NCBI GenBank assembly: GCA_021817005.1
Contig: JAKAWJ010000007.1
Location: 1 to 60,851 of the forward strand
Direction of reading: 5' to 3'
Source: an archaeon
GTDB lineage: Archaea; Thermoproteota; Thermoprotei_A; Marsarchaeales; Marsarchaeaceae
Length of the DNA stretch: 60,851 nt
The notes below the pieces were generated by a model. The model had not been told where the DNA came from. It saw only the letters and a program-made list of their open reading frames with translations, and did no database searches. The translations under genes were made by a program, and so were the position numbers. Position 1 is the first letter of the stretch. Each line of letters opens with the position of its first letter. Shown one piece after another: positions 17,077-25,599 of this stretch.

Positions 17077-18330
17077 TTGGGATCTGAAGAGCGAATTCGA
17101 TTGGTGTGCAGAGAGTGCAAAGAATCGTACCCACTTGAGCGAATTACGATATGTGACCAGTGTCTTGCCCCGCTTGACGTGGAATACGAGCTTGGCAGTT
17201 TGACCATAGCGAAAACTAGCTACGAGTCCAGGGTAAAATCAATCTGGAGGTACAGTGAGCTGCTTCCAATTCTCGACAGAAGGCACTGCGTCGAGCTCGG
17301 CGTGGGACTGACGCCCCTCGTTCGAGCCAGCAACTTGGGGGATTCGATAGGTTCGTCAAAGCTCTATCTAAAGAATGACACCCTCAACCCGACACTATCA
17401 TTCAAAGATAGGCCGGCGGAAGTGGCTGTATCCAAGGCATTAGAGTTTGGGGACAGAGTCGTGTCGTGCGTTTCCACGGGAAATCTGGCGGCAGCTGTGG
17501 CCGCACACGCTGCAAAGGCAAAGCTCGAAGCCTACGTTCTCGCGCCTTTCGATATTGAACCTGAGAAAATTTCGCAGATTCTTGCCTATGGCGCTGAGGT
17601 AATCTCTGTGAGCGGGACTTACGATGACGCAAACCGGCTTGCAACACTGGCTTCTTATGAGCTCGGCTGGAATATTGTGAATGTTACCTCAAGACCGTAT
17701 TATGTAGAAGGCTCTAAGACGATTGCCTTCGAACTCTGTGAGCAGTTTGGCTGGAATCCACCTGATAATGTTATCATACCTGTAGCGAGCGGGGCACTCC
17801 TCAGAGCAATTCATAGAGGTTTTGAACAGTTTAGGGACTTGGACCTAATCGATAGTGTCCCAAGGTTGTTCGGGGCTCAGGCTGAGGGTTGCTCACCCAT
17901 CGCCGCTGCCTTCAAGGAAGGGGTCTCCACCTTAAGACCTGTCGAAGCACCAAAAACAATTGCGAAAAGTATTGCGATAGGCGACCCTGCGGACGGAAGG
18001 TACGTACTGGAAACGGTTCGGCAGACATCGGGTAGCGTCGAAGCAGTTAGCGATAGCGAGATATTGGCGGCAATTGTGGAGCTTGGAAGAAGTGAGGGAG
18101 TCTTTGTTGAGCCCGCGGGAGGAGTTGCTGTAGCCGCAGCTCGGAAGTTAATTCACAAAGGAATCATCCCTAAGGACGATACTACCGTCTGCTGCATTAC
18201 CGGTAACGGACTGAAGACACCTGAATTAATTTTACACGAACCCTCGCTAACTAGACCAGCCACCATCTCGCCAGATCTAGGAGCTCTTAAGGAACTGCTC
18301 AAAGGGAGGTCCCCGCTTCTACATGCCTAG
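17077..18330 (+). CDS. thrC: Threonine synthase (PLP-dependent)
   Basis: A 417-residue fold-type II PLP enzyme that converts O-phosphohomoserine to threonine. The N-terminus has a zinc-ribbon-like CRECKES...CDQC (about residues 11-31), common in archaeal threonine and cysteate synthases. The PLP lysine lies in LSFKDRP (about residue 110), and the phosphate-binding loop is probably SCVSTGNLAAA near 129. TTG at 17077 is the start; a GTG lies at codon 10. It is the first gene of a cluster with hom and thrB, but overlaps the moaD-like gene by 8 bases, so the two are translationally coupled. Use of a thiocarboxylate sulfur donor by this enzyme is possible but unproven. Confidence 0.88.
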   Translation: MGSEERIRLVCRECKESYPLERITICDQCLAPLDVEYELGSLTIAKTSYESRVKSIWRYSELLPILDRRHCVELGVGLTPLVRASNLGDSIGSSKLYLKNDTLNPTLSFKDRPAEVAVSKALEFGDRVVSCVSTGNLAAAVAAHAAKAKLEAYVLAPFDIEPEKISQILAYGAEVISVSGTYDDANRLATLASYELGWNIVNVTSRPYYVEGSKTIAFELCEQFGWNPPDNVIIPVASGALLRAIHRGFEQFRDLDLIDSVPRLFGAQAEGCSPIAAAFKEGVSTLRPVEAPKTIAKSIAIGDPADGRYVLETVRQTSGSVEAVSDSEILAAIVELGRSEGVFVEPAGGVAVAAARKLIHKGIIPKDDTTVCCITGNGLKTPELILHEPSLTRPATISPDLGALKELLKGRSPLLHA

Positions 18331-18598
18331 GGTGGTGTTCTACGGCCACCTGACTCGGTTTACGGGTGGGGACAGGGAAATCTACGTCGAAGCTTCGAAT
18401 GTAAGAGAGACCCTCCAGAGTCTAAGTTCGAAATATGGCGAGCATCTCGGTTCAAAGTTGCTCGGGCTAGGTGATAGTCCAGGCGAGTTTGTCAGGGTCT
18501 TTCTGAATAATAAGGACGTTCGCCTGCTCGAAGGCGCTGACACTTCCGTGTCGGCCACTGATACCCTGATAATAGTTCCTGCGTTGGCAGGAGGTTAG
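18323..18598 (+). CDS. MoaD/ThiS-like sulfur carrier protein
   Basis: A 91-residue ubiquitin-fold protein ending in ALAGG. The C-terminal Gly-Gly is the site of adenylation and thiocarboxylation by E1-like enzymes. The N-terminal FYGHLTRFTGG strand-turn and the late DTLIIVPALAGG match the MoaD family (90-residue class). ATG at 18323 overlaps the thrC stop. The gene for its probable activator, a MoeB/ThiF-rhodanese protein, follows 44 bases later. The sulfur could go to molybdopterin (there is a CoxL in this window), tRNA thiolation, or amino acid sulfhydrylation; its position favours the last. Confidence 0.87.
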   Translation: MPRVVFYGHLTRFTGGDREIYVEASNVRETLQSLSSKYGEHLGSKLLGLGDSPGEFVRVFLNNKDVRLLEGADTSVSATDTLIIVPALAGG

Positions 18599-18642
18599 CG
18601 TTGTTGCAAATGGGAAGTTTTACTGCTGAAGGTGTGCTCTGA

Positions 18643-19794
18643 TTGGAAGAAATAGAAAGACTTTCGCCGAATGAATTCGTGCGCTACAGCAGGCACCTTA
18701 TAATGCCGGAAGTGGGATTGGGGGGGCAGAAAAAGCTCAAAGGCTCCAGCATTCTCGTCGTGGGGGCAGGAGGTCTGGGAAATCCCGTCGCAATCTATCT
18801 CGCGGCGGCTGGTGTCGGAAGAATTGGAATTGTAGATTTCGACATAATTGAGGAAAGCAACCTGCAGCGACAGGTATTGTATCGTCATAAAGATATAGGC
18901 AGGCCAAAAGCAGAGGTGACGAAGGAACGTCTGCTCGAACTCAATCCGGATATTCGGGTTGATGTTCACAATCTGCATCTTAACACTTCAAACGCCTCGC
19001 GCATTATCGGAGACTACGATATCGTGGTGGACGGTACAGACAACTTTCCCACGCGATACCTGCTTAACGATGCGTGCGTATTCATGAAGAAGCCCTACAT
19101 CTACGGGAGCATCTACAGGTTTGATGGTCAGGTTGCCGTGTTCGACGCTCGGAGAGGTCCATGCTACCGTTGCCTGTTTCCCAGGCCTCCTCCAGCCGAG
19201 AGCGTACCATCTTGCGCAGAGGGGGGTGTCCTGGGAGTACTGCCAGGGATTATAGGGTGCATTCAGGCAGAAGAAGCAATCAAGCTGGTTCTGGGCAAGG
19301 GAGAACCACTTATCGGCAAGCTCTTGCTTTTCGAGGCGCTCACACTGAACTTCGTTCAGCTCACGATTGCCCGCAATCCATTGTGTGAACTTTGCGGTGA
19401 GAGCCAGACAATCACCGAGCTCATTGACTACGAGTCGTTCTGCGGAGTGGTTGCAGCACCTGATTCTGAAAGGGTGATAACGCCAAATGATTTGATGAAC
19501 TACTTTCAGTCAGGGAAAAGGTTCGTTCTTTTGGACGTTAGAGAACAGTTCGAACACGAAGCGTACTCTATCAAAGGCTCAAAACTCATACCCCTTTCTG
19601 AACTCAGTTATCGCGCAGGAGAGCTCGACTCAGCAGATGAGATTGTTGTGTACTGTCACAGCGGTATCAGGAGCGCCAAGGCGATTGAGATTCTCTCGTC
19701 CATGGGCTTCAGGAAATTGAAGAACTTGAAGGGAGGAGTGCTTGGCTGGGCCGCGACCCAATCGGACCCGATTACGTGGGGGCACTCTACGTGA
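18643..19794 (+). CDS. moeB: MoeB/ThiF-type E1-like adenylyltransferase with rhodanese domain
   Basis: A 383-residue protein like MOCS3/Uba4 and bacterial MoeZ. Residues about 10-245 are the ThiF domain: FVRYSRHLIMPEVG at the start, GAGGLG ATP-binding loop at 41-46, and zinc cysteine pairs CYRC and CELC. Residues about 285-375 are a rhodanese domain with the active-site loop CHSGIRS. It would adenylate the upstream carrier's C-terminal glycine and hand on sulfur as a thiocarboxylate. TTG at 18643. It lies inside the threonine cluster in the same orientation. Confidence 0.9.
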   Translation: MEEIERLSPNEFVRYSRHLIMPEVGLGGQKKLKGSSILVVGAGGLGNPVAIYLAAAGVGRIGIVDFDIIEESNLQRQVLYRHKDIGRPKAEVTKERLLELNPDIRVDVHNLHLNTSNASRIIGDYDIVVDGTDNFPTRYLLNDACVFMKKPYIYGSIYRFDGQVAVFDARRGPCYRCLFPRPPPAESVPSCAEGGVLGVLPGIIGCIQAEEAIKLVLGKGEPLIGKLLLFEALTLNFVQLTIARNPLCELCGESQTITELIDYESFCGVVAAPDSERVITPNDLMNYFQSGKRFVLLDVREQFEHEAYSIKGSKLIPLSELSYRAGELDSADEIVVYCHSGIRSAKAIEILSSMGFRKLKNLKGGVLGWAATQSDPITWGHST

Positions 19795-19884
19795 TTGCCA
19801 CGCATCTCAGCCGAAGGCACCGCCGGGGTCTCGCGAGCTGATCCATGCGCAGAGTGCAATTAAACCCCCTTCTGGTGCAGACTC

Positions 19885-20943
19885 TTGAAACTGATACTTC
19901 TCGGATGCGGTACCGTGAATTTGAGCCTATTAGAAATACTTCTTGAGAGAAGGCTAGACCTCTCCGCGCGCCATGGTTTCCGACCAAAGATTGTGGCCGC
20001 AGTAGACTCGAGAGGAGCTGCAGTGTCTCCGAATGGTCTCGACATAGAGGAACTGATTCGCGTAAAGAAGTCAAAAGGGAGCGTGGCTCAGACTGGCTCA
20101 TCGGGGAGGGTTGGGATGAACGCTCTTGACGTGATCAGTACGGTTGATGCAGATATCGTGGTAGAAGCCATACCCACAAACCTGAAGACTGGTGAGCCAA
20201 GCCTGAGTTACGTGAAGAGAGCGATGGAAACTGGGAAGCATGTTGTTACGGCAAACAAGGGCCCTCTTGCTTTGACGGCCGATCTGTTGCCAGGCCTTGC
20301 AAACAGAAAGGAGCTGTTCTTCAGATTCAGCGGAGCAGTGGGTGGCGGAACACCCATCTTGGATTTGGCCGCTAGGTGTTCGCTCGGAGATAGAATCGTG
20401 GGGTTTCAGGGAGTTTTCAATGGGACCACGAACTATATTCTGAGCGAACTTGAGGCCGGTCTAACATTCGAGGCTGCACTGAAGGCGGCCAAAGAAAGAG
20501 GATACACAGAGACTGATCCCTTGATTGACATTCGAGGATTGGATTCCGCTTCGAAACTAGTGATTCTATCCAACGCTGTGTTTGATACGCGTATGAAATT
20601 GGAAAATGTCAAGGTAAAGGGAATACAGGGCGTGACTAGGGCAAGGGTGGCACATGCGGCAACCAGAGGCAGGGTGATTCGTCTAATTGCCTCAGGAGGC
20701 AATGCACCAGCCGTGGCACCAATGGAGATTCCTAGAGAGAGCCCATTAGCCGTTAATAGCGCCATGAATGTAGTGACATTCGAACTTGAACATTCGGGGA
20801 GTATCACCATTTCGGGGAAAGGAGCAGGTGGCAGAGAGACTGCTGGGGCCTTGCTGAGAGATATACTGACTATACACGCTAAGCTTGGGGGTTTTAACGC
20901 GTCCCGTGACGAAACCGCGCCAAGAGTAGCGACAGTGGTCTAA
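19885..20943 (+). CDS. hom: Homoserine dehydrogenase
   Basis: A 352-residue monofunctional enzyme reducing aspartate semialdehyde to homoserine with NAD(P)H. Rossmann loop LLGCGTVN lies at residues 5-12, TANKGPLA near 127, and the substrate-site signature VFNGTTNYILSELE near 178. There is no C-terminal ACT domain, so no direct allosteric threonine site is visible. TTG at 19885. It follows moeB by 90 bases and precedes homoserine kinase by 46 bases on the same strand, completing the semialdehyde-to-threonine route with thrC. Confidence 0.92.
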   Translation: MKLILLGCGTVNLSLLEILLERRLDLSARHGFRPKIVAAVDSRGAAVSPNGLDIEELIRVKKSKGSVAQTGSSGRVGMNALDVISTVDADIVVEAIPTNLKTGEPSLSYVKRAMETGKHVVTANKGPLALTADLLPGLANRKELFFRFSGAVGGGTPILDLAARCSLGDRIVGFQGVFNGTTNYILSELEAGLTFEAALKAAKERGYTETDPLIDIRGLDSASKLVILSNAVFDTRMKLENVKVKGIQGVTRARVAHAATRGRVIRLIASGGNAPAVAPMEIPRESPLAVNSAMNVVTFELEHSGSITISGKGAGGRETAGALLRDILTIHAKLGGFNASRDETAPRVATVV

Positions 20944-20989
20944 TGTTGACGCATTCCGAAAGAGCTGAAAAGGGCTGAGCCACTGAATA

Positions 20990-21958
20990 ATGCCTCTTTC
21001 CTATCCGGACAAATTCTCTGTAACCAAAGTGGAGGCTCCCGCCACGTCGGCCAATTTCGGTCCTGGGTTCGATGTGTTTGCGGTAGCACTGAACTCTCAC
21101 AGAGACGCTCTTACAGTCACCACCGCAGATAGGGAGGGGATCACCGTCGAAGTGTCCGGGCTAGGGAGCGACGCTATTCCTCGTGACCCGATGACTAATG
21201 CCGCGGGCGCGGTTGCACGAGAAATTCTTAGAACCCATGGCCTTAGGGAGAGACTGAAAATTGAGGTTCGAAAGGGAATCCCAACTGGGGTGGGATTGGG
21301 AAGCAGTGCCGCCTCATCGGCTGCAGCTGCGCTTGCTATTGGGGCGCACTTCGGTCTTGAGCTTACGGCCCCGGAACTCATCGAATACGCGAGCGTTGGG
21401 GAGCTTGTTTGCTCAGGAGTGGCCCACAGGGACAATGTAAGTGCTGCAATACTTGGCGGATTTGTGCTTTCTGGCATCTCCCCCGGACAAGAACCAGTAA
21501 GTCTCAGAATGCGGCCGAACCACGCTATATGTATCGTGACTCCGCAAATAGACCTGCCTGAGAGGAAAACAGCTTTCCTTAGGTCGCTACTGCCCAGAGT
21601 AGTAAGGCTGGAGGAAATGGTGCAGTCCGTGGGTAGTGCCGCTCTAGTCGTCGCAGGTCTCAGTCTGCAAAGGGTCGACCTGATTGGGGCAGGGATGTCA
21701 AATGGTTTCGTAGACAGGATCAGGGGAGCACTGATTGATGGGTTTGAAGACGTAAAAGCTAGCGCTCTTGCTGCTGGCGCGAGCGGGGTATGCATAAGTG
21801 GAGCTGGCCCCTCGGTTCTAGCACTTGTGGATTCGGGACGATTTTCGCCGCAGGCAGTGATTCGAAAGATGACGGATGCGTTTGGCTCTAACGATGTCCC
21901 GGCTTCGGGTTTCGTCACCAATGCAGGCGAGGGTGCCCGGATTGTCGGTCATGAATGA
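20990..21958 (+). CDS. thrB: Homoserine kinase (GHMP family)
   Basis: A 322-residue GHMP kinase that phosphorylates homoserine with ATP. N-terminal APATSANFGPGFDVFAVAL (from residue 15), ATP-binding loop PTGVGLGSSAASSAAAAL (about 97-114) and C-terminal ISGAGPSVLAL are textbook. The product, O-phosphohomoserine, is the substrate of the upstream ThrC. ATG at 20990. It is the last gene of the cluster and is followed by about 150 bases without features. Confidence 0.93.
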   Translation: MPLSYPDKFSVTKVEAPATSANFGPGFDVFAVALNSHRDALTVTTADREGITVEVSGLGSDAIPRDPMTNAAGAVAREILRTHGLRERLKIEVRKGIPTGVGLGSSAASSAAAALAIGAHFGLELTAPELIEYASVGELVCSGVAHRDNVSAAILGGFVLSGISPGQEPVSLRMRPNHAICIVTPQIDLPERKTAFLRSLLPRVVRLEEMVQSVGSAALVVAGLSLQRVDLIGAGMSNGFVDRIRGALIDGFEDVKASALAAGASGVCISGAGPSVLALVDSGRFSPQAVIRKMTDAFGSNDVPASGFVTNAGEGARIVGHE

Positions 21959-22108
21959 GTGACAACACTCGCAGATCGTTCGTTATTGGGGCCAAGCTGG
22001 CACGCGCGTTGGGTTTTCAGTAATCCCTTCCAGAAGCTGTGAGTGTAAGCCCGTACTTGGGAGAATAGTTTGCAAGTAAATTGATATCTGGGTCGCCTAG
22101 TTTAGGGA

Positions 22109-22734
22109 ATGCACATATTCGGGGTTACTTGCATTATCTTGCCTGTAAGGGAAGGCGGAACTACCATGACGGAAGATTGGCGCGATTTTCTGGGGTTGGT
22201 AAGGGCTGCACACACACTCTCGAACGGCCATGCATACCCCCCAAATAGAGAAGGACCCAGTCCGTCAGGTTGATCATTTCTGGGACAGCCTAATGTGGTG
22301 CTACTCATGGAGCTCAAAATGTCCGCGATAAATGTGATGACTGCTTTTGCAGCCGGTTGCAACGGAAGCAATCATGTCAACTATTCATCTACTCTGGAGA
22401 TTGCCTTGTCCGCTAGTTCAGGAGGAAGGCCCGGTCGAGCTGAAAGGTCCGCACTCATCTTAGTATAAGCAGTTGCTCGAATTAAGCGGGTTAAGGGTTG
22501 GCTCTAGGAGCGCCACGAATTTTGTGCATCGATTCAGCTCTTTGAAGCGGGCGAAGTAGCTGTTCCCGCAATCGAGAGTGTTATCACTGGCAAGCGGGAA
22601 GGTCTGCGCCTTAGTCCTCTTGAGAACTTCTATCTTGAATACATCATGAACTTTTGCGGTCTCACCCAGCTCTCCGCCCAGCTACAGTTCCAGAATATTT
22701 CAGAACGAAGGATAGGCATTTCCCCCAGAAGCTG
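22109..22734 (+). pseudogene. Probable decayed gene: one frame with three internal stops
   Basis: Starting at ATG 22109, one plus-strand frame runs 208 codons interrupted by only TGA (22271-22273), TAA (22466-22468) and TAG (22505-22507), ending at TGA 22732-22734. The first 54 codons and the last 75 look protein-like (for example MTEDWRDFLGLVRAAHTLS and LSPLENFYLEYIMNFC). A TATA-like AAATTGAT at 22078-22085 lies about 27 bases before the ATG. The first segment could still be a 54-residue gene. No family recognised. Confidence 0.35.
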
Positions 22735-22762
22735 AGTTATATTCGGAACACACTAATGCAAG

Positions 22763-22770
22763 CTTTAAGA
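22763..22770 (+). promoter_or_regulatory. TATA box of the Cas4-like gene
   Basis: CTTTAAGA centred 27 bases before the GTG start at 22793, implying a leaderless transcript. Confidence 0.55.
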
Positions 22771-22792
22771 CCCGTAGGGAGGGTTTTGAATT

Positions 22793-23509
22793 GTGACCGA
22801 CTCGTCCGAACGGATTCAAGTAGATGAAATAATCATGTCAGAGCTTCGACGGGCTCAGCGCCGACACAGTAGGGTACTAGGCGAATATTGGCCGTCTCAG
22901 ATCTACTCTTGCTTGAGAAAGCAATATTATTCGTTCTATGAGGACGAGGTTTTCGGGGACGATGCCCTCAGAAATTTTGAGGCGGGCAATGCTTACCACG
23001 ACTTGATTGCTCGAACACTCCAGAAGTGGGGAAATGCAAGCGGCGCTCGAGTGCAGACAGAGGTTCCGATACGCATTCCGCACCGTGACCATCCCGAAAT
23101 CGTTTTTTCAGGCAGGGCTGATGACATAATACTAATTGAGAAGGACAGGCGTCGTTTTATACTGGAGGTCAAGACAACCACGAACTTGGTTCAGAAGCTG
23201 GGGGCCGGCAATATTCCAAGGAGGGAGCATCTTGCCCAGCTCAATCTCTATCTGAGGGCATACCCGTATTCCTCGGGGATACTGATGTACGTGGACAGGG
23301 CGACGCTCAAGACGCACCAGTTTGACCTTGAGTTTGAACAGCATATCTACGACGAAACCATGAAAAGAGTGGCCGCTCTGCACAGCTATCTAAAGGAAAG
23401 CAGGCTTCCTCCTCCGGAAGCGAAAGAGAGCGGTGCTGCCTGGATGTGTCGGTATTGTTCCTTTTTGAGCCTCTGCTCGAACAATCAGAACCCCGGTGCT
23501 AGACCCTGA
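22793..23509 (+). CDS. Cas4/Dna2-like PD-(D/E)XK nuclease
   Basis: A 238-residue nuclease. Four cysteines (C40, C219, C222, C228) are placed as in Cas4/AddB/Dna2 nucleases that hold a 4Fe-4S cluster. The catalytic core shows a histidine in NAYHDLIA, then SGRADDII and the ILEVKTTTN strand, i.e. H, D, E-x-K. No Cas1, Cas2 or CRISPR array is nearby, so it is better seen as a stand-alone repair or recombination exonuclease. GTG at 22793 is set by the TATA box 27 bases upstream. Exonuclease III follows on the other strand. Confidence 0.85.
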   Translation: MTDSSERIQVDEIIMSELRRAQRRHSRVLGEYWPSQIYSCLRKQYYSFYEDEVFGDDALRNFEAGNAYHDLIARTLQKWGNASGARVQTEVPIRIPHRDHPEIVFSGRADDIILIEKDRRRFILEVKTTTNLVQKLGAGNIPRREHLAQLNLYLRAYPYSSGILMYVDRATLKTHQFDLEFEQHIYDETMKRVAALHSYLKESRLPPPEAKESGAAWMCRYCSFLSLCSNNQNPGARP

Positions 23510-23590
23510 GTTTTCAAGCCATGTGAGGTAGCCAGTGGTGCAACTGCGTATCCGTTGACCAGGCTTCAGCCGGCGTTTATCACTTGGGTG

Positions 23591-24343
23591 TCAGATCTCA
23601 ATATCGACTGTGACTGGAGCGTGGTCAGAGCCGGCCACGTTGACCATTATTGAGGCGTTTGTAACCCTGCTGCGCAATTCTTTTGATACAATGCAGTAGT
23701 CTATCCTCCAGCCTATGTTCCTTTTCCTCGCGTTAAAGCGATAGCTCCACCAGGAGTAGTGACCCCCCCTCGTTTCGAAGAGTCTGAAGGTATCGATGTA
23801 ACCAGCGGCGAGAAACTTGCTCATCCAAGCCCTTTCTTCGGGAGTAAATCCTGGATTCTTCACGTTATCTTTGGGCCTTGCTATGTCGATATCCTGATGG
23901 GCCACGTTGAAGTCTCCGCAGATTACCACTGGTTTCGAGGCTCTCAGTTCCTCAAGTTTATGAAGTATTAACTGATCGAACTTCAGCTTGTCTCTGAGGC
24001 GAATCAAGCCGTGCTGAGAGTTGGGAAAGTATGCGTTTACCACGAAGAGTCCAGGATATTCGAGGAGCATCAGCCTGCCTTCATTGTCGAAGCCCGAATC
24101 CAGAATTTTGGTCCGTACACTCAAGGGCTTGCTCTTGCACATGCTTAACACGCCGCTGTAACCTTTCCTTTTTGCTGGGTTGCAGTAGATTGTATAGCCA
24201 AGCCGAGATAGCTCGATTGGAACGAAGTCCACCTTTATTTCCTGAAGCAATATGATGTCCGCCTTTGAAGAGATTGCGAATTTTTCGAATCCTTTTCCGA
24301 GTACGCTCCTCAGTCCGTTTACGTTCCATGAGACAATTTTCAT
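23591..24343 (-). CDS. xth: Exonuclease III / AP endonuclease
   Basis: A 250-residue ExoIII-family Mg-dependent hydrolase that cuts at abasic sites and trims 3' ends. Motifs: MKIVSWNVNGLRS (start), ILLQEIK near residue 34, CGDFNVAHQDID near 141, a WWSYR block near 198, and the final GSDHAPVTV. The size is normal and all catalytic positions seem present. ATG at 24343. It is convergent with the Cas4-like gene (81 bases between stops) and divergent from the dehydrogenase gene. Confidence 0.92.
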   Translation of the reverse strand: MKIVSWNVNGLRSVLGKGFEKFAISSKADIILLQEIKVDFVPIELSRLGYTIYCNPAKRKGYSGVLSMCKSKPLSVRTKILDSGFDNEGRLMLLEYPGLFVVNAYFPNSQHGLIRLRDKLKFDQLILHKLEELRASKPVVICGDFNVAHQDIDIARPKDNVKNPGFTPEERAWMSKFLAAGYIDTFRLFETRGGHYSWWSYRFNARKRNIGWRIDYCIVSKELRSRVTNASIMVNVAGSDHAPVTVDIEI

Positions 24344-24499
24344 TCCGGTGCACCGATTGGCAAGAAATTCCCGGGTTCCTGAAAGGGGTATTGCTCTGAG
24401 CCAAAGAATATTTTGGCGAGCTGGTCGTATAAGTTGTTTTCTGCCCCATAAGCAAGTTTCATATTCAACCCAATTATCGCTACTAATCGGTTCAGGGTC

Positions 24500-25552
24500 T
24501 TGCGAGCATGGTCGTTCTCAGATTTCGGAAACTCCGGTGTACTCTCTCTTCGCACCGTGCCCGACCCAGAGCCAGCGGATGACGAAGTGCGTATACGTGT
24601 GGTCTGTGCAGGAGTGAATCCCATCGACCGCTCTATCTACACCGGAAGATTCCCATGGATTTCCACTCCACATACACCGGGAGTCGAAGCGAGTGGTGAG
24701 GTCGAAAGTGTTGGGCCTCTCGTTCGCGGGCTAGAGGAAGGCGACAGAGTGGTGGTCTATCCCAAAAAGTTCTGCGGGCGTTGCATGAACTGCATCCGGG
24801 GGAACGAGAACCTGTGCCTTGAGAACCTCCGCATGGCGTCTGAGCCATACTTGGTCTACATGTACTCCAACGGAGCTTGGGCGGAGAAGGCAATCGCTCC
24901 AGAAAGAAATCTCCTCAAGGTACCCCGAGCTGTCCCTAATATGGACGCTGCCTGCCATGCGGTCGACGGGCTCACTGCTCTGCACATGATATCCAGGGCG
25001 AGTCCCGTGCTCGGGGAGAGCGTGCTAGTAATTGGGGGAACAGGAGGTGTCGGCTCTTTCTGCGTGCAGCTGGCGAAATTACAGGGACTGCGAGTTTCGG
25101 CTCTGGTAAGCAGCCCTAACCAAGTTAAGGCAGCCGAGCGTCTGGGGGCAGAAGTTGTGATTGTGAGGGGAGATAGCGATTTCGAGCGTAAGCTGTTTGA
25201 TTTCTCTAATGGAGAGGGAGTTGACATCGTTCTTGATACCGTGGGCGCGTCCGGACTGGAAGCTGGCTACCGCGCGCTTGGCCCACGTGGGAGATTCGTT
25301 AGCTGCGGAGTGCTTACAGGAAAAGATGCAAGCCTCAACCTCTTGCGGCTTTATTGCACCGAGGCTGCAGTTATCGGCTCTACTGGCGGCTCTAGGGCGG
25401 AGCTTCAAGCGCTTTTATCATTGGCCGCCAAGGGCGCTGTAAAACCTCTCGTGGACTCTGTCTTTGATTTCGCTCAATTAAAGTCGGCGACCGCCAGGCT
25501 CGACTCTCACGGGCGCCTTGGAAAGGTAATGTTAAGGGTGGGAAGGGATTAA
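24500..25552 (+). CDS. Zinc-type alcohol dehydrogenase/quinone reductase (MDR family)
   Basis: A 350-residue MDR enzyme. The catalytic-domain TPGVEASGEVESVG segment is near residue 55, the structural zinc site is CGRCMNCIRGNENLC (about 91-105), and the NAD(P) loop is GGTGGVGSF near 178. The usual catalytic cysteine position reads AGVNPIDRS, as in quinone-reductase-like members, so the catalytic zinc may be absent even though the structural zinc is kept. Substrate unknown. TTG at 24500 lies about 25 bases after an ATTATC element. Confidence 0.82.
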   Translation: MRAWSFSDFGNSGVLSLRTVPDPEPADDEVRIRVVCAGVNPIDRSIYTGRFPWISTPHTPGVEASGEVESVGPLVRGLEEGDRVVVYPKKFCGRCMNCIRGNENLCLENLRMASEPYLVYMYSNGAWAEKAIAPERNLLKVPRAVPNMDAACHAVDGLTALHMISRASPVLGESVLVIGGTGGVGSFCVQLAKLQGLRVSALVSSPNQVKAAERLGAEVVIVRGDSDFERKLFDFSNGEGVDIVLDTVGASGLEAGYRALGPRGRFVSCGVLTGKDASLNLLRLYCTEAAVIGSTGGSRAELQALLSLAAKGAVKPLVDSVFDFAQLKSATARLDSHGRLGKVMLRVGRD

Positions 25553-25599
25553 CTCCTGGAAGCAAAACGAGCGTAAATGTTGGAGACGCAGAGGTCATC

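Noticed and set aside
22102-22371. 89-codon minus-strand ORF
   Set aside because: It is antisense to a plus-strand frame with better protein character and a TATA-like element; its own translation looks random.
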